Source: CAZBQG01 sp964493945
GTDB taxonomy: Bacteria > Pseudomonadota > Alphaproteobacteria > Rhodospirillales > UBA2165
Direction: 5' to 3'
DNA: 8,730 bases
Assembly: GCA_964493945.1 (NCBI GenBank)
Contig: CAZBQG010000193.1
Coordinates: forward strand, 1 to 8,730
In this document: positions 1-7,185 of the stretch, piece after piece
Numbering within the stretch: the first letter of the stretch is position 1
How the letters are laid out: every line of letters begins with the position of its first letter
Made by a program: the position numbers and the translations under genes
Notes under the pieces: model-generated
Databases searched by the model: none
The model's input: only the letters and a program-made list of their open reading frames with translations
What the model was told of the DNA's origin: nothing

Positions 1-21
1 ATTTTCTTGCTAGGGGGTTTT

Positions 22-2295
22 TTGCTCTTCAAACGCGCCTTTATGTTCCTTGTTTTGGGGTTGCTGCTGGTCCAGCCGGCCGGTTTTGCGCTGGCCCAGG
101 ATGGGAATATTGTGCGCGAAATCATCATTGAAGGCTCGCGCCGTATCCAGGCCACCACCATCCGTTCTTATCTTTTGATCCAGGAAGGTGACAGGTTTGA
201 TGCAAGGCGCATTGACCGCTCCCTGAAAAGCCTGTTCGCGACCGGGCTGTTCAATGACGTGAACTTCAAACGCCGGGGGGACGCCTTGGTTATCAAGGTG
301 GTCGAGAATCCGGTAATCAACCGCATCGCCTTTGAAGGCAACAAACGGCTGAGTGATGAAGATTTGACGCAGGAAATTACCTTGCGCCCGCGTGTCGTCT
401 TTACGCGGACCAAAGTGCGCAAGGATGTGCAAAGAATATTAGACCTCTATCGTTTCAATGGCCGGTTCGCGACGACGGTCGATCCCAAAGTGATCCGGCT
501 TGAGCAAAACCGGGCGGATTTGGTTTACGAAATCAATGAAGGTCCGAAGACAGGGATCGAGAAAATCAGTTTTGTGGGAAATCGCGTGGCCAGCGATTCA
601 GATTTGCGCGGTGTCATCCGCACGAAGGAATCCGCCTGGTACCGGTTTTTCACGGCTGATGATACCTATGATGGGGACCGGCTGACTTTTGACCGGGAGC
701 TTTTGCGCCGCTTTTATCTGAATGAAGGCTATGCGGATTTCCGCGTCGAATCCTCAGTGGCCGAACTCACCTCTGACCGCAAAACCTTTTTTATCACCTT
801 CACCATCGACGAAGGGCGGCGCTACAAATTCGGCAAGCTGGACATCGAAGCGGGCCTGCGCGGCTTGGATGTGGGGAAATTGAAATCCCTGATTACGCCC
901 AAGAATGGCGAATGGTTTAACAACGAAGATGTGGATGAGGTCGTCGAAGAGCTGACCGACGCGGTCGGTACCATGGGTTTCGCCTTCGTGGAAGTGCGCC
1001 CGCGCATCAACCGGAACCGGAAAACCCGCAAGATCGATATTGATTTCGTAGTTGCCGAAGGCCCCCGCGTTTTTATCGAACGTATAAATATTTCCGGTAA
1101 TGTGCGAACCGTGGACAAGGTCATTCGCCGCGAATTCCGCTTGGTTGAAGGGGATGCCTTTAACGCGGCCAAACTGCGCCGCTCGCGTCAGCGTATTAAG
1201 GATCTGAACTTTTTCGAAAAAGTAGAGGTTGAGCGGGTTCCGGGTAGCGCCGCGGACAAGGCCGTGGTCAATATGAAGGTGGAAGAGAAATCAACCGGCT
1301 CCCTCAGCCTGGGTGCGGGCTTTTCCACCGATTTGGGCCCGGTCGGTGATATCAGCCTGACGGAGCGAAATCTTCTGGGCAAGGGGCAGACTCTCAAATT
1401 ACGCACTTCCATCGCGGCCGAAAAAAGCACCTTCGATATCGGCTTCACCGAACCCTATTTCCTGGACCGGGAAATCGCCGTCGGCGTGGACCTGTTTCAT
1501 GTGAACCGAGATTTCTCCGATGCCAGTTCCTACTCGTCCAAACAAACCGGGGTCGGGCTGCGTGCGGGGTATCCGTTGACCGATGAATTCCGCCAGGATT
1601 GGAAATACTCCTTCCGTTTTTCGGAGGTCTCGAACATTTCCGCGAACGCTTCCAATTTGATCAAGACCCAGAAGGGGTCAGAATATATTTCGGAGATTTC
1701 CCACGGAATTACCTATGATACGCGGGACAGCCGGCTCAACCCGACGGAAGGGTTGATCTCGTCCCTGGACACGGATCTGGCCGGTCTCGGTGGAAATGTG
1801 TTTTTTCTGCGCAACACTTTGTCTGCAAACAATTTCTTTAATATAGCCAAGGGGTGGGTGTTATCCGTCGGTGGTGAGGTTGGCTATATTCTTGGCTTGG
1901 GCGAGGATGTGGGGATAGCCCACAGATTCAGTTTGGGCGGCGACACGTTGCGTGGGTTTGAGACATCGGGCATCGGCCCCAGGGACAGGGTAACGAAGGA
2001 TGCCTTGGGCGGCGAGTGGATGTACAGAGGCCGGGTGGAACTCAAACTCCCCCTTGGTTTGCCTGATGAATTGAGTCTGGGCGGAAAACTGTTCGCCGAT
2101 TTCGGCAGCGTGGGCGCGGTCAGTCCTTCCGGGAGCAACGTTTTTGATAGCGGTAGCTTGCGGGCCTCCGTTGGCACCGGCGTGGTCTGGTCGTCTCCCC
2201 TGGGGCCCATCAGCATTGATTTTGGCGTACCCGTGATCAAGGAAAGCGTGGATGAGATAGAGAATATCCGGGTTAATTTTGGAGCGAGATTTTAA
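22..2295 (+). CDS. bamA: Outer membrane protein assembly factor BamA (5' end uncertain)
   Basis: BamA is the Omp85-family core of the BAM complex, which folds and inserts beta-barrel proteins into the outer membrane. Numbering from TTG 22 (757 aa), a signal peptide is visible: K4-R5, a hydrophobic core, and a likely cut after FALA near residue 25. Five POTRA domains follow at about 29-97, 98-178, 179-268, 269-351 and 352-426. The C-terminal barrel spans about 427-757, carries the conserved LRGF motif of the Omp85 lid loop (643-646), and ends in a terminal Phe as expected of a barrel beta-signal. Length and domain order are normal. The start is unsure: the frame stays open to the window edge, TTG 7 and TTG 22 are candidates, and ATG 43 would remove the basic n-region. 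TTG 22 is preferred because AGGGGG lies at 12-17 and the signal peptide is complete. skp follows after 1 nt. Confidence 0.96.
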   Translation: MLFKRAFMFLVLGLLLVQPAGFALAQDGNIVREIIIEGSRRIQATTIRSYLLIQEGDRFDARRIDRSLKSLFATGLFNDVNFKRRGDALVIKVVENPVINRIAFEGNKRLSDEDLTQEITLRPRVVFTRTKVRKDVQRILDLYRFNGRFATTVDPKVIRLEQNRADLVYEINEGPKTGIEKISFVGNRVASDSDLRGVIRTKESAWYRFFTADDTYDGDRLTFDRELLRRFYLNEGYADFRVESSVAELTSDRKTFFITFTIDEGRRYKFGKLDIEAGLRGLDVGKLKSLITPKNGEWFNNEDVDEVVEELTDAVGTMGFAFVEVRPRINRNRKTRKIDIDFVVAEGPRVFIERINISGNVRTVDKVIRREFRLVEGDAFNAAKLRRSRQRIKDLNFFEKVEVERVPGSAADKAVVNMKVEEKSTGSLSLGAGFSTDLGPVGDISLTERNLLGKGQTLKLRTSIAAEKSTFDIGFTEPYFLDREIAVGVDLFHVNRDFSDASSYSSKQTGVGLRAGYPLTDEFRQDWKYSFRFSEVSNISANASNLIKTQKGSEYISEISHGITYDTRDSRLNPTEGLISSLDTDLAGLGGNVFFLRNTLSANNFFNIAKGWVLSVGGEVGYILGLGEDVGIAHRFSLGGDTLRGFETSGIGPRDRVTKDALGGEWMYRGRVELKLPLGLPDELSLGGKLFADFGSVGAVSPSGSNVFDSGSLRASVGTGVVWSSPLGPISIDFGVPVIKESVDEIENIRVNFGARF

Positions 2296-2296
2296 T

Positions 2297-2884
2297 ATGT
2301 TTAAGGTGCGGCAAATTCTGATCGCCTTTTTTGCGGGTATTTTCCTTCTTTCGCTGTCAGGCGCCACCCTCGGCCAAAATAAAGCAAAACCCGCCAGGGC
2401 GCCCGTTAAATTGGGTGTTTTGAATGTGGGGCTGATTTTCCGAACCTCCCTGATGACCAAGGATATTGACAGCCAGATCGACACGAAGCGGCGCAAATTT
2501 CGTGAGGAAATTCTCAAAGAGGAAGAGGACTTAAGAAAAAGACGCAAGGAATTGGAAGACAAAAGGGTGCTTTTGGCTCCCGAGGTCTTTGCCTCGCAGG
2601 CCCGCCAATTCAGGGCCAGCGAGGGTGAACTGCAAAAAAAAGTGCAAAGGCGTAACAAGGAGTTCAACGAATTCAGAAACAAGGCCACCCGCGCCTTCGA
2701 AAATGCGCTCAACCGGGCGGTTTTAGCTTATGCCAAGAAAAATAATTTCACCCTGATTTTGCGCCAACGCCAGATATTTTTGAGCGCCGACCATTTGGAT
2801 GTGAGCAAGGCGGTCATCGCCGTATTGAATAAAGCCGTACCCAGCTACAAGATTGCGGACCGCCCACCCAGACCCGGCAAATAA
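2297..2884 (+). CDS. skp: Periplasmic OmpH/Skp-family chaperone
   Basis: Skp-type chaperones bind unfolded outer-membrane proteins in the periplasm as a trimer with long coiled-coil arms and pass them to BamA. This 195-aa protein begins with a signal peptide (MFKVRQ, then a hydrophobic stretch to about residue 20, with cleavage probably around 24-27). A short beta segment (KLGVLNVGLIF, 38-48) precedes a very charged, Lys/Glu/Arg-rich helical region at about 55-140, the expected coiled-coil arms. A C-terminal beta/helix portion (YAKKNNFTLIL, then LDVSKAVIAVLN) closes the core fold. ATG 2297 is chosen over an in-frame TTG at 2279, which would overlap bamA and put charged residues ahead of the signal peptide; GGAG at 2281-2284 is a distant ribosome site. 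It sits 1 nt after bamA and 3 nt before lpxD. An A8 run lies in the coiled-coil codons at 2634-2641. Confidence 0.9.
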   Translation: MFKVRQILIAFFAGIFLLSLSGATLGQNKAKPARAPVKLGVLNVGLIFRTSLMTKDIDSQIDTKRRKFREEILKEEEDLRKRRKELEDKRVLLAPEVFASQARQFRASEGELQKKVQRRNKEFNEFRNKATRAFENALNRAVLAYAKKNNFTLILRQRQIFLSADHLDVSKAVIAVLNKAVPSYKIADRPPRPGK

Positions 2885-2887
2885 CCC

Positions 2888-3922
2888 ATGGCGGATGCCC
2901 GTTTTTTCAAAGTGGCGAGGCCTTTCTCCCTGCGTGAATTGGCTGGTATCAGCGACGCGGAAATAAGCGGCGAAGCCGATCCCGACAGGCAATTCAGCGA
3001 TGTGGAACCCCTGGCCAATGCCGGCCCCGGTCATATCAGCTTCATCGATAACCGGCGCTATCTGAAGGATTTTGAACAAAGCAAGGCGGGCGCCGTTCTG
3101 GCCCAGGCGGATCTGGCCTCGAGAGCGCCCCCGGGCATGGCGCTTCTCATATGCGCCGATCCTTATCGGGGCTATGCGCGGGTGGCCCAGGCATTTTATC
3201 CCGCCACCAGACAAACCACCGGAATTTCCGGGTCCGCCCAAATCGCACCATCGGCCAGCATCGGCGCGGATTGCGCCATCGATGCAGGCGTGGTCATCGG
3301 CGAGGATGCTGAAATCGGAGAGGGGTGCTGGATCGGTGCCAATTCCACGCTGGGAGATGGGATTGTGCTGGGCCCTAAATGCCGGATTGGGCCAAACGTC
3401 TCATTGGCTTTTTGCCTTATCGGTGCGGGCGCTGTTTTACATTCCGGCGTGCGCATCGGCGGGGACGGGTTCGGGTTCGCGCCCGGTGCTACCGGTCATG
3501 AAAAAGTCCCCCAACTGGGCCGGGTGATTATTCAAGATGACGTGGAAATCGGCTCCAACAGTACCATCGACCGGGGCAGTGGGCCCGATACAGTTATCGG
3601 CGCTGGATGCAAGATTGATAATCTGGTCCAGATCGGACATAACGTGCATATGGGAAAAGGATGTCTGATCGTTTCCCAGGTTGGTATTTCAGGAAGTTCC
3701 AGGCTTGGTGATATGGTGATGATCGGCGGACAGGCGGGGGTGGCCGGTCATTTGACCATCGGGCCAGGGGCGCGCATTGCGGCCCAGTCGGGCGTCACCA
3801 GGAATATAGATGGGGGCGAGACGGTGGCCGGTATGCCGGCGGAAAATTCCCGCAAACATTGGCGAAAGGTCGCCCGGCTGAACCGTTTGGCGGAGGATGA
3901 TGGGGGCCGGAATGATAGATAG
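2888..3922 (+). CDS. lpxD: UDP-3-O-acylglucosamine N-acyltransferase LpxD
   Basis: LpxD is the third enzyme of lipid A synthesis. It transfers a (3R)-hydroxyacyl chain from ACP to the 2-amino group of UDP-3-O-acylglucosamine in the cytoplasm. The 344-aa length matches the family. Residues 1-100 form the N-terminal uridine-binding domain (FSLRELAG; SFIDNRRY at 51-58). Residues about 112-300 are a left-handed beta-helix of hexapeptide repeats (such as IGADCA and IGEDAEIGEG). The loop GGDGFGF (191-197) is a family signature. The catalytic His is H251 in IGHNVHMG, and H288 lies 37 residues later, the same spacing as H239/H276 in E. coli. A C-terminal helix (HWRKVARLNRL) follows GMPAEN. It starts 3 nt after skp without a good Shine-Dalgarno, which suggests coupling, and its end overlaps fabZ. 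Confidence 0.97.
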   Translation: MADARFFKVARPFSLRELAGISDAEISGEADPDRQFSDVEPLANAGPGHISFIDNRRYLKDFEQSKAGAVLAQADLASRAPPGMALLICADPYRGYARVAQAFYPATRQTTGISGSAQIAPSASIGADCAIDAGVVIGEDAEIGEGCWIGANSTLGDGIVLGPKCRIGPNVSLAFCLIGAGAVLHSGVRIGGDGFGFAPGATGHEKVPQLGRVIIQDDVEIGSNSTIDRGSGPDTVIGAGCKIDNLVQIGHNVHMGKGCLIVSQVGISGSSRLGDMVMIGGQAGVAGHLTIGPGARIAAQSGVTRNIDGGETVAGMPAENSRKHWRKVARLNRLAEDDGGRNDR

Positions 3923-4382
3923 CGAGCCCAGCGGTACGCAAGAAGATACATTGGATATCGAAAAAGTCCTGGAAATGATTCCCCACCGCTATCCGTTCCT
4001 GATGATCGATCGGGTTCAGGATTTGGTACCCGGCAGCCATGCCGTTGGCCTGAAAAACGTGACCATCAATGAACAATTTTTTCAAGGGCATTTTCCCTCG
4101 CGCCCGGTCATGCCCGGTGTGCTGGTCATCGAAAGCATGGCGCAGACCGCGGCCGTGCTGGTGGTCAGCACCCTGGGCGAAGAGGTGGAAGGAAAGCTGG
4201 TCTATTTCATGGCCATTGACCGGGCCAGATTCCGCAAACCCGTGACCCCCGGTGACAGCTTGCACGTCGCCGTCGATACCCAGCAGAACAGGGGACGGGT
4301 TTGGAAATTCAAGGGGGTGGCCAAGGTTGGCGATGTAATCGTGGCCGAGGCAACCTTTTCCGCCATGATCGTGGATAAATGA
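3912..4382 (+). CDS. fabZ: 3-hydroxyacyl-ACP dehydratase FabZ
   Basis: FabZ dehydrates (3R)-hydroxyacyl-ACP to trans-2-enoyl-ACP in type II fatty acid synthesis, and so competes with LpxA and LpxD for the same substrate pool. The 156-aa protein is a single hotdog domain. The hallmark segment GHFPSRPVMPG begins at G59, with catalytic H60 and the helix LVIESMAQ carrying catalytic E74. The N-terminal IPHRYPFLMIDRV (23-35) and FRKPVTPGD (107-115) are also characteristic. Three in-frame ATGs (3897, 3900, 3912) compete. The GGAGG at 3892-3896 abuts the first and is only 3 nt from the second, so ATG 3912 is preferred (GGGGG at 3902-3906, about 5 nt spacing); this gives an 11-nt overlap with lpxD. 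Its TGA overlaps the lpxA ATG as ATGA. Confidence 0.96.
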   Translation: MIDSEPSGTQEDTLDIEKVLEMIPHRYPFLMIDRVQDLVPGSHAVGLKNVTINEQFFQGHFPSRPVMPGVLVIESMAQTAAVLVVSTLGEEVEGKLVYFMAIDRARFRKPVTPGDSLHVAVDTQQNRGRVWKFKGVAKVGDVIVAEATFSAMIVDK

Positions 4383-5185
4383 TGACTGCTGAAATACATG
4401 CGACCGCCATTGTCGAGGCCGGTGCCAAGCTGGGCGAAGACGTAACGGTCGGGCCCTTTTGTTGCGTCGGTCCGGATGTGGAACTGGGCGACGGCGTGCG
4501 AATTATTTCACATTCCGTCGTTGCCGGAAAAACTACCGTCGGTCCCAATTGCCATATATACCCCTTTTCATCGATCGGACATCAGCCTCAGGATCTGAAA
4601 TTTCACGGTGAACAATCCCGCTTGGAGATTGGCGCCGATAATATTATCCGCGAACATGTGACCATGAACCCGGGTACCGAAGGGGGCGGCATGCTGACCC
4701 GCATCGGGGACGGTTGTCTGTTCATGATCGGCGCCCATGTCGCCCATGATTGTCAGATCGGCGATCATGTCATTTTGGTCAATAACGCAACCTTGGGCGG
4801 ACATGTGGAGATCGGTGAATGGGCCATCGTCGGCGGTCTGTCGGCGGTCCATCAATTTGTGCGCATCGGCCGCCACGCCATGATCGGTGGCATGTCGGGC
4901 GTTGAAAATGACGTCATCCCCTATGGGTCGGTGGTGGGCAACCGGGCCCATCTGTCCGGGCTTAATCTGGTCGGCCTCAAGCGGCGTAATTTTTCCCGCG
5001 ACGTCATCCATGATTTGCGCCGGGCTTACCGTTTGATTTTTGCTCAGGAAGGCTCTCAGGGAGAGAGGCTGGCTGATGTGGCTGAATTGCTGGCCGATGT
5101 GGAACCGGTCATGGAAATCGTCGATTTTATCGGCGAGAAGGCGTCGCGCGCCATTTGCCAGCCGCTTTTGAAGGATGCCGCCTAA
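4379..5185 (+). CDS. lpxA: UDP-N-acetylglucosamine O-acyltransferase LpxA
   Basis: LpxA carries out the first step of lipid A synthesis, moving a (3R)-hydroxyacyl group from ACP to the 3-OH of UDP-GlcNAc in the cytosol. The 268 residues comprise a hexapeptide-repeat left-handed beta-helix (about 4-190) and a C-terminal helical domain (NLVGLKRRNFSRDVIHDLRRAY onward is the family pattern). The catalytic base is H123 in GAHVAHDCQIG, equivalent to E. coli H125. QDLKF (71-75) and GEQSRLEIG match the substrate-binding region, and VTMNPGT (94-100) is the alphaproteobacterial form. G171 aligns with the E. coli acyl-length ruler residue G173. Two adjacent ATGs (4379, 4382) are possible; the first gives a 4-nt ATGA overlap with fabZ. 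The 3' end overlaps lpxI by 11 nt. Confidence 0.97.
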   Translation: MMTAEIHATAIVEAGAKLGEDVTVGPFCCVGPDVELGDGVRIISHSVVAGKTTVGPNCHIYPFSSIGHQPQDLKFHGEQSRLEIGADNIIREHVTMNPGTEGGGMLTRIGDGCLFMIGAHVAHDCQIGDHVILVNNATLGGHVEIGEWAIVGGLSAVHQFVRIGRHAMIGGMSGVENDVIPYGSVVGNRAHLSGLNLVGLKRRNFSRDVIHDLRRAYRLIFAQEGSQGERLADVAELLADVEPVMEIVDFIGEKASRAICQPLLKDAA

Positions 5186-5999
5186 ACTGGGAATACTGGC
5201 CGGCAGCGGTTCGCTGCCGGGCCGTCTGGTCCAGGCCTGCCGCGCCGAGGGCCGCGGATTTTTCGTCATTGCCCTGGAAGGGCAGGCGGAAGGGGATTGG
5301 GTGTCTCAAACACCCCATCAATGGGTCCGCCTGGGTGCCGCGCAAACTATTTTGGACCGGCTGAAGCAGGAAGAAGTCCAAGACGTGGTATTCGCGGGCG
5401 CCGTCCGCCGCCCTTCAATCGCTGAATTGCGCCCTGACATGAAAGCCTCCAAGCTGCTGTTGAAATTCGGTGTGGTGGCGGCGGTGGGCGATGATGGTCT
5501 GCTGAGTGCCATCGCCGCTGAGATCGAAAAGGAAGGCTTCCGCGTGATCGGCACCCATGAAATCATTCAGGCATTGCTGGCTCCCGAAGGCGTGTTGGGG
5601 GAAACCCGGCCCGATGAAATGGCCCGGGCCAATATCAAAAGAGGCGCGAGCGTGGCCAGGGGTTTGGGGGCATTGGATGTAGGCCAGGCGGTGATCGTGC
5701 AGGAAGGGATCATACTCACCGTCGAGGCGGCGGAAGGAACCGATGCCATGATCCGGCGCAGCCGTGAGCTCAGCCGGGCAGGCGTTGGCGGGGTTTTGGT
5801 CAAACTCAAAAAACCAGGACAGGATAGGCGCCTGGATCTCCCGGCAATCGGGCCGGCGACGGTCGAACATGCGGTCCAGGCCGGATTGGCCGGGATCGCG
5901 GTGGAGGCGGGGGGCACGTTGTTGATTGACAGAGATACCCTGATCGAGGCCGCTGATGCGGCTGGCTTGTTCGTGGTCGGAATTGGCCCCGAGGCATGA
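5175..5999 (+). CDS. lpxI: UDP-2,3-diacylglucosamine pyrophosphohydrolase LpxI
   Basis: LpxI (formerly DUF1009) cleaves UDP-2,3-diacylglucosamine to lipid X (2,3-diacylglucosamine 1-phosphate) plus UMP. It replaces the unrelated LpxH in alphaproteobacteria and some other groups. The 274-aa length is normal. The N-terminal domain starts with KLGILAGSGSLPGRL (4-18), the family's opening. GDDGLL (105-110), GTHE (126-129) and EGTDAMIRR (187-195) are recognisable family blocks. The C-terminal catalytic segment KKPGQDRRLDLP (212-223) holds D217 and D221; one of them should correspond to the essential Asp (D225) described in Caulobacter LpxI, but I cannot align precisely. ATG 5175 lies inside the lpxA 3' end with AAGG directly in front, so translation probably depends on coupling. 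The stop overlaps the lpxB ATG by ATGA. A strong inverted repeat covers codons 9-16. Confidence 0.94.
   Translation: MPPKLGILAGSGSLPGRLVQACRAEGRGFFVIALEGQAEGDWVSQTPHQWVRLGAAQTILDRLKQEEVQDVVFAGAVRRPSIAELRPDMKASKLLLKFGVVAAVGDDGLLSAIAAEIEKEGFRVIGTHEIIQALLAPEGVLGETRPDEMARANIKRGASVARGLGALDVGQAVIVQEGIILTVEAAEGTDAMIRRSRELSRAGVGGVLVKLKKPGQDRRLDLPAIGPATVEHAVQAGLAGIAVEAGGTLLIDRDTLIEAADAAGLFVVGIGPEA
5200..5220. repeat. Perfect 9-bp inverted repeat in lpxI codons 9-16
   Basis: The arms CCGGCAGCG (5200-5208) and CGCTGCCGG (5212-5220) are separated by three bases (GTT), so the RNA could form a very stable GC-rich hairpin. It starts 15 nt after the lpxA stop and about 25 nt into lpxI. No T-run follows, so it is not an intrinsic terminator. 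The DNA also encodes the conserved AGSGSLPG of LpxI, so codon constraint may explain it entirely. Confidence 0.5.
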
Positions 6000-7168
6000 T
6001 TGGCTTTGCGGCCGACGGCGCCGCCGGGCCCCTGGTCTATCTGATCTCGGGCGAGCCGTCCGGCGATATTTTGGGGGAGCGGCTGATGGAATCCCTCCGT
6101 CAATTGACCGGGGGCCGGGTTCGCTTTGCGGGTATTGGCGGAGAGCGCATGTGCGGGCCTGACTTTGAGAGCCTGTTTTCCATGTCCGAACTTTCCCACA
6201 TGGGGTTGGCTGAGATCGTTCCCCATCTTCCCGCATTGCTCAGGCGCATGGGGCAGACGGTACGCCATGTAGAAAGCCTGAAACCGGATGTGCTGGTCAC
6301 CTTGGATGCGCCGGGCTTTAATTTACGGGTGGCCAAGCGCCTCAGGGCCAAACATATTCCCCTGATTCATTTTGTGGCCCCCACGGTTTGGGCCTGGAAG
6401 GCTTGGCGGGCCAAGGAAATGGCGGGGTATCTGGATCATCTGATGACGCTTTTGCCATTTGAGCCGGCCTATTTCGAAGCGGTCGGCCTGCCCGCCACAT
6501 TCGTCGGCCATCCGGTCTTGGAAAGCGGTGCGGACAAGGGCGGGGGGCCCTCGTTCCGGGACCGCCATGGTATTGATCCAGATGCACCTCTCTTGTGCCT
6601 GCTGCCGGGCAGCCGCATGGGCGAGGTTACCCGGTTGCTGCCGGTCATGACCCAGGTGGTGGAGCGGCTGCTGACTCAAATTCCCGCTCTCAAATTGGCC
6701 GTCGGAGTGGGGGAAGGGGTTGCAGGCTTGGTCACCCAAGCCATCCGGGATTGGCCGGGCGAAGTGATCACCGCCAGGGATGAGCGTGAGAAATTCGATT
6801 GTTTTGCCGCAACTGACTTGGCTTTGGCGGCATCAGGCACGGTTGCGCTGGAATTGGCCATGGCCGGCACCCCATCCATAACCGTCTATAAAATGAGCCC
6901 CCTGACCGGCTGGATCGCCAAGCGCATGGTGCGCGTTGATCATGTTAATCTGGTCAATATTCTGCTGGACCGGGAGGCCGTGCCGGAATTGCTGTTGGGT
7001 GATTGCCGGGCTGAGAGAATTACGCCCATCGCTGCTGGGTTGCTGGGCGATCCAGTGGCCAGGGAGGCGCAGGGAAAATCTCTGGGTGAAGCCGTCAAAC
7101 TCCTGGGGGTGAATGACACGCCGCCCAGCATGGCGGCAGGCCGGTTGGTGCTGGATCTCATCAAATAG
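5996..7168 (+). CDS. lpxB: Lipid-A-disaccharide synthase LpxB
   Basis: LpxB is a GT19 glycosyltransferase that condenses UDP-2,3-diacylglucosamine with lipid X to form the beta-1,6-linked tetra-acyl disaccharide 1-phosphate at the inner face of the cytoplasmic membrane. The protein is 390 aa, a normal length. Key motifs: SGEPSGD (18-24); D104 in LDAPGFN, matching catalytic D98 of E. coli; FVAPTVWAWK (126-135); LLPGSR (202-207), with R207 matching E. coli R201; ASGT (279-282) followed by E286; and N321 in LVNILL, matching E. coli N316. Its direct use of lipid X, the LpxI product, explains the lpxI-lpxB coupling (ATGA overlap at 5996-5999). The first 11 residues precede the conserved fold and are poorly informative. 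A 17-nt gap separates it from gloA. Confidence 0.97.
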   Translation: MIGFAADGAAGPLVYLISGEPSGDILGERLMESLRQLTGGRVRFAGIGGERMCGPDFESLFSMSELSHMGLAEIVPHLPALLRRMGQTVRHVESLKPDVLVTLDAPGFNLRVAKRLRAKHIPLIHFVAPTVWAWKAWRAKEMAGYLDHLMTLLPFEPAYFEAVGLPATFVGHPVLESGADKGGGPSFRDRHGIDPDAPLLCLLPGSRMGEVTRLLPVMTQVVERLLTQIPALKLAVGVGEGVAGLVTQAIRDWPGEVITARDEREKFDCFAATDLALAASGTVALELAMAGTPSITVYKMSPLTGWIAKRMVRVDHVNLVNILLDREAVPELLLGDCRAERITPIAAGLLGDPVAREAQGKSLGEAVKLLGVNDTPPSMAAGRLVLDLIK

Positions 7169-7173
7169 GAAAT

Positions 7174-7181
7174 AAGGAGGG
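7174..7181 (+). promoter_or_regulatory. Strong Shine-Dalgarno of gloA
   Basis: AAGGAGGG lies 4 nt upstream of ATG 7186, close to the consensus anti-16S match. The other genes in this cluster have weak or badly spaced sites and overlapping or near-overlapping junctions. The gloA gene therefore appears to be initiated independently on the transcript rather than by coupling to lpxB. Confidence 0.8.
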
Positions 7182-7185
7182 TTTC

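Noticed and set aside
1080..1095. TATAAA-like AT-rich stretch inside bamA
   Set aside because: No suitable -35 element at proper spacing, and it encodes the conserved start of POTRA5.
1861..2712. Long minus-strand open frame (283 codons) across the bamA-skp junction
   Set aside because: It lies opposite two well-conserved genes, has low-complexity Ser/Leu/Arg-rich then Pro/Ala-rich composition, and shows no recognisable domain; it is a shadow of the coding strand.
2888..5185. Repeated hexapeptide pattern in lpxD and lpxA considered as a tandem DNA repeat or duplication
   Set aside because: The periodicity is at protein level (left-handed beta-helix) and both genes are full-length, distinct family members.
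5926..5954. TTGACA resembling a -35 box ahead of lpxB
   Set aside because: No -10-like hexamer lies at 16-18 nt spacing, and the site is within lpxI codons.
5415..6268. Two long minus-strand open frames opposite lpxI and the start of lpxB
   Set aside because: Both are antisense to confidently identified genes in a GC-rich region where such frames arise by codon bias; no family features or ribosome sites were seen.
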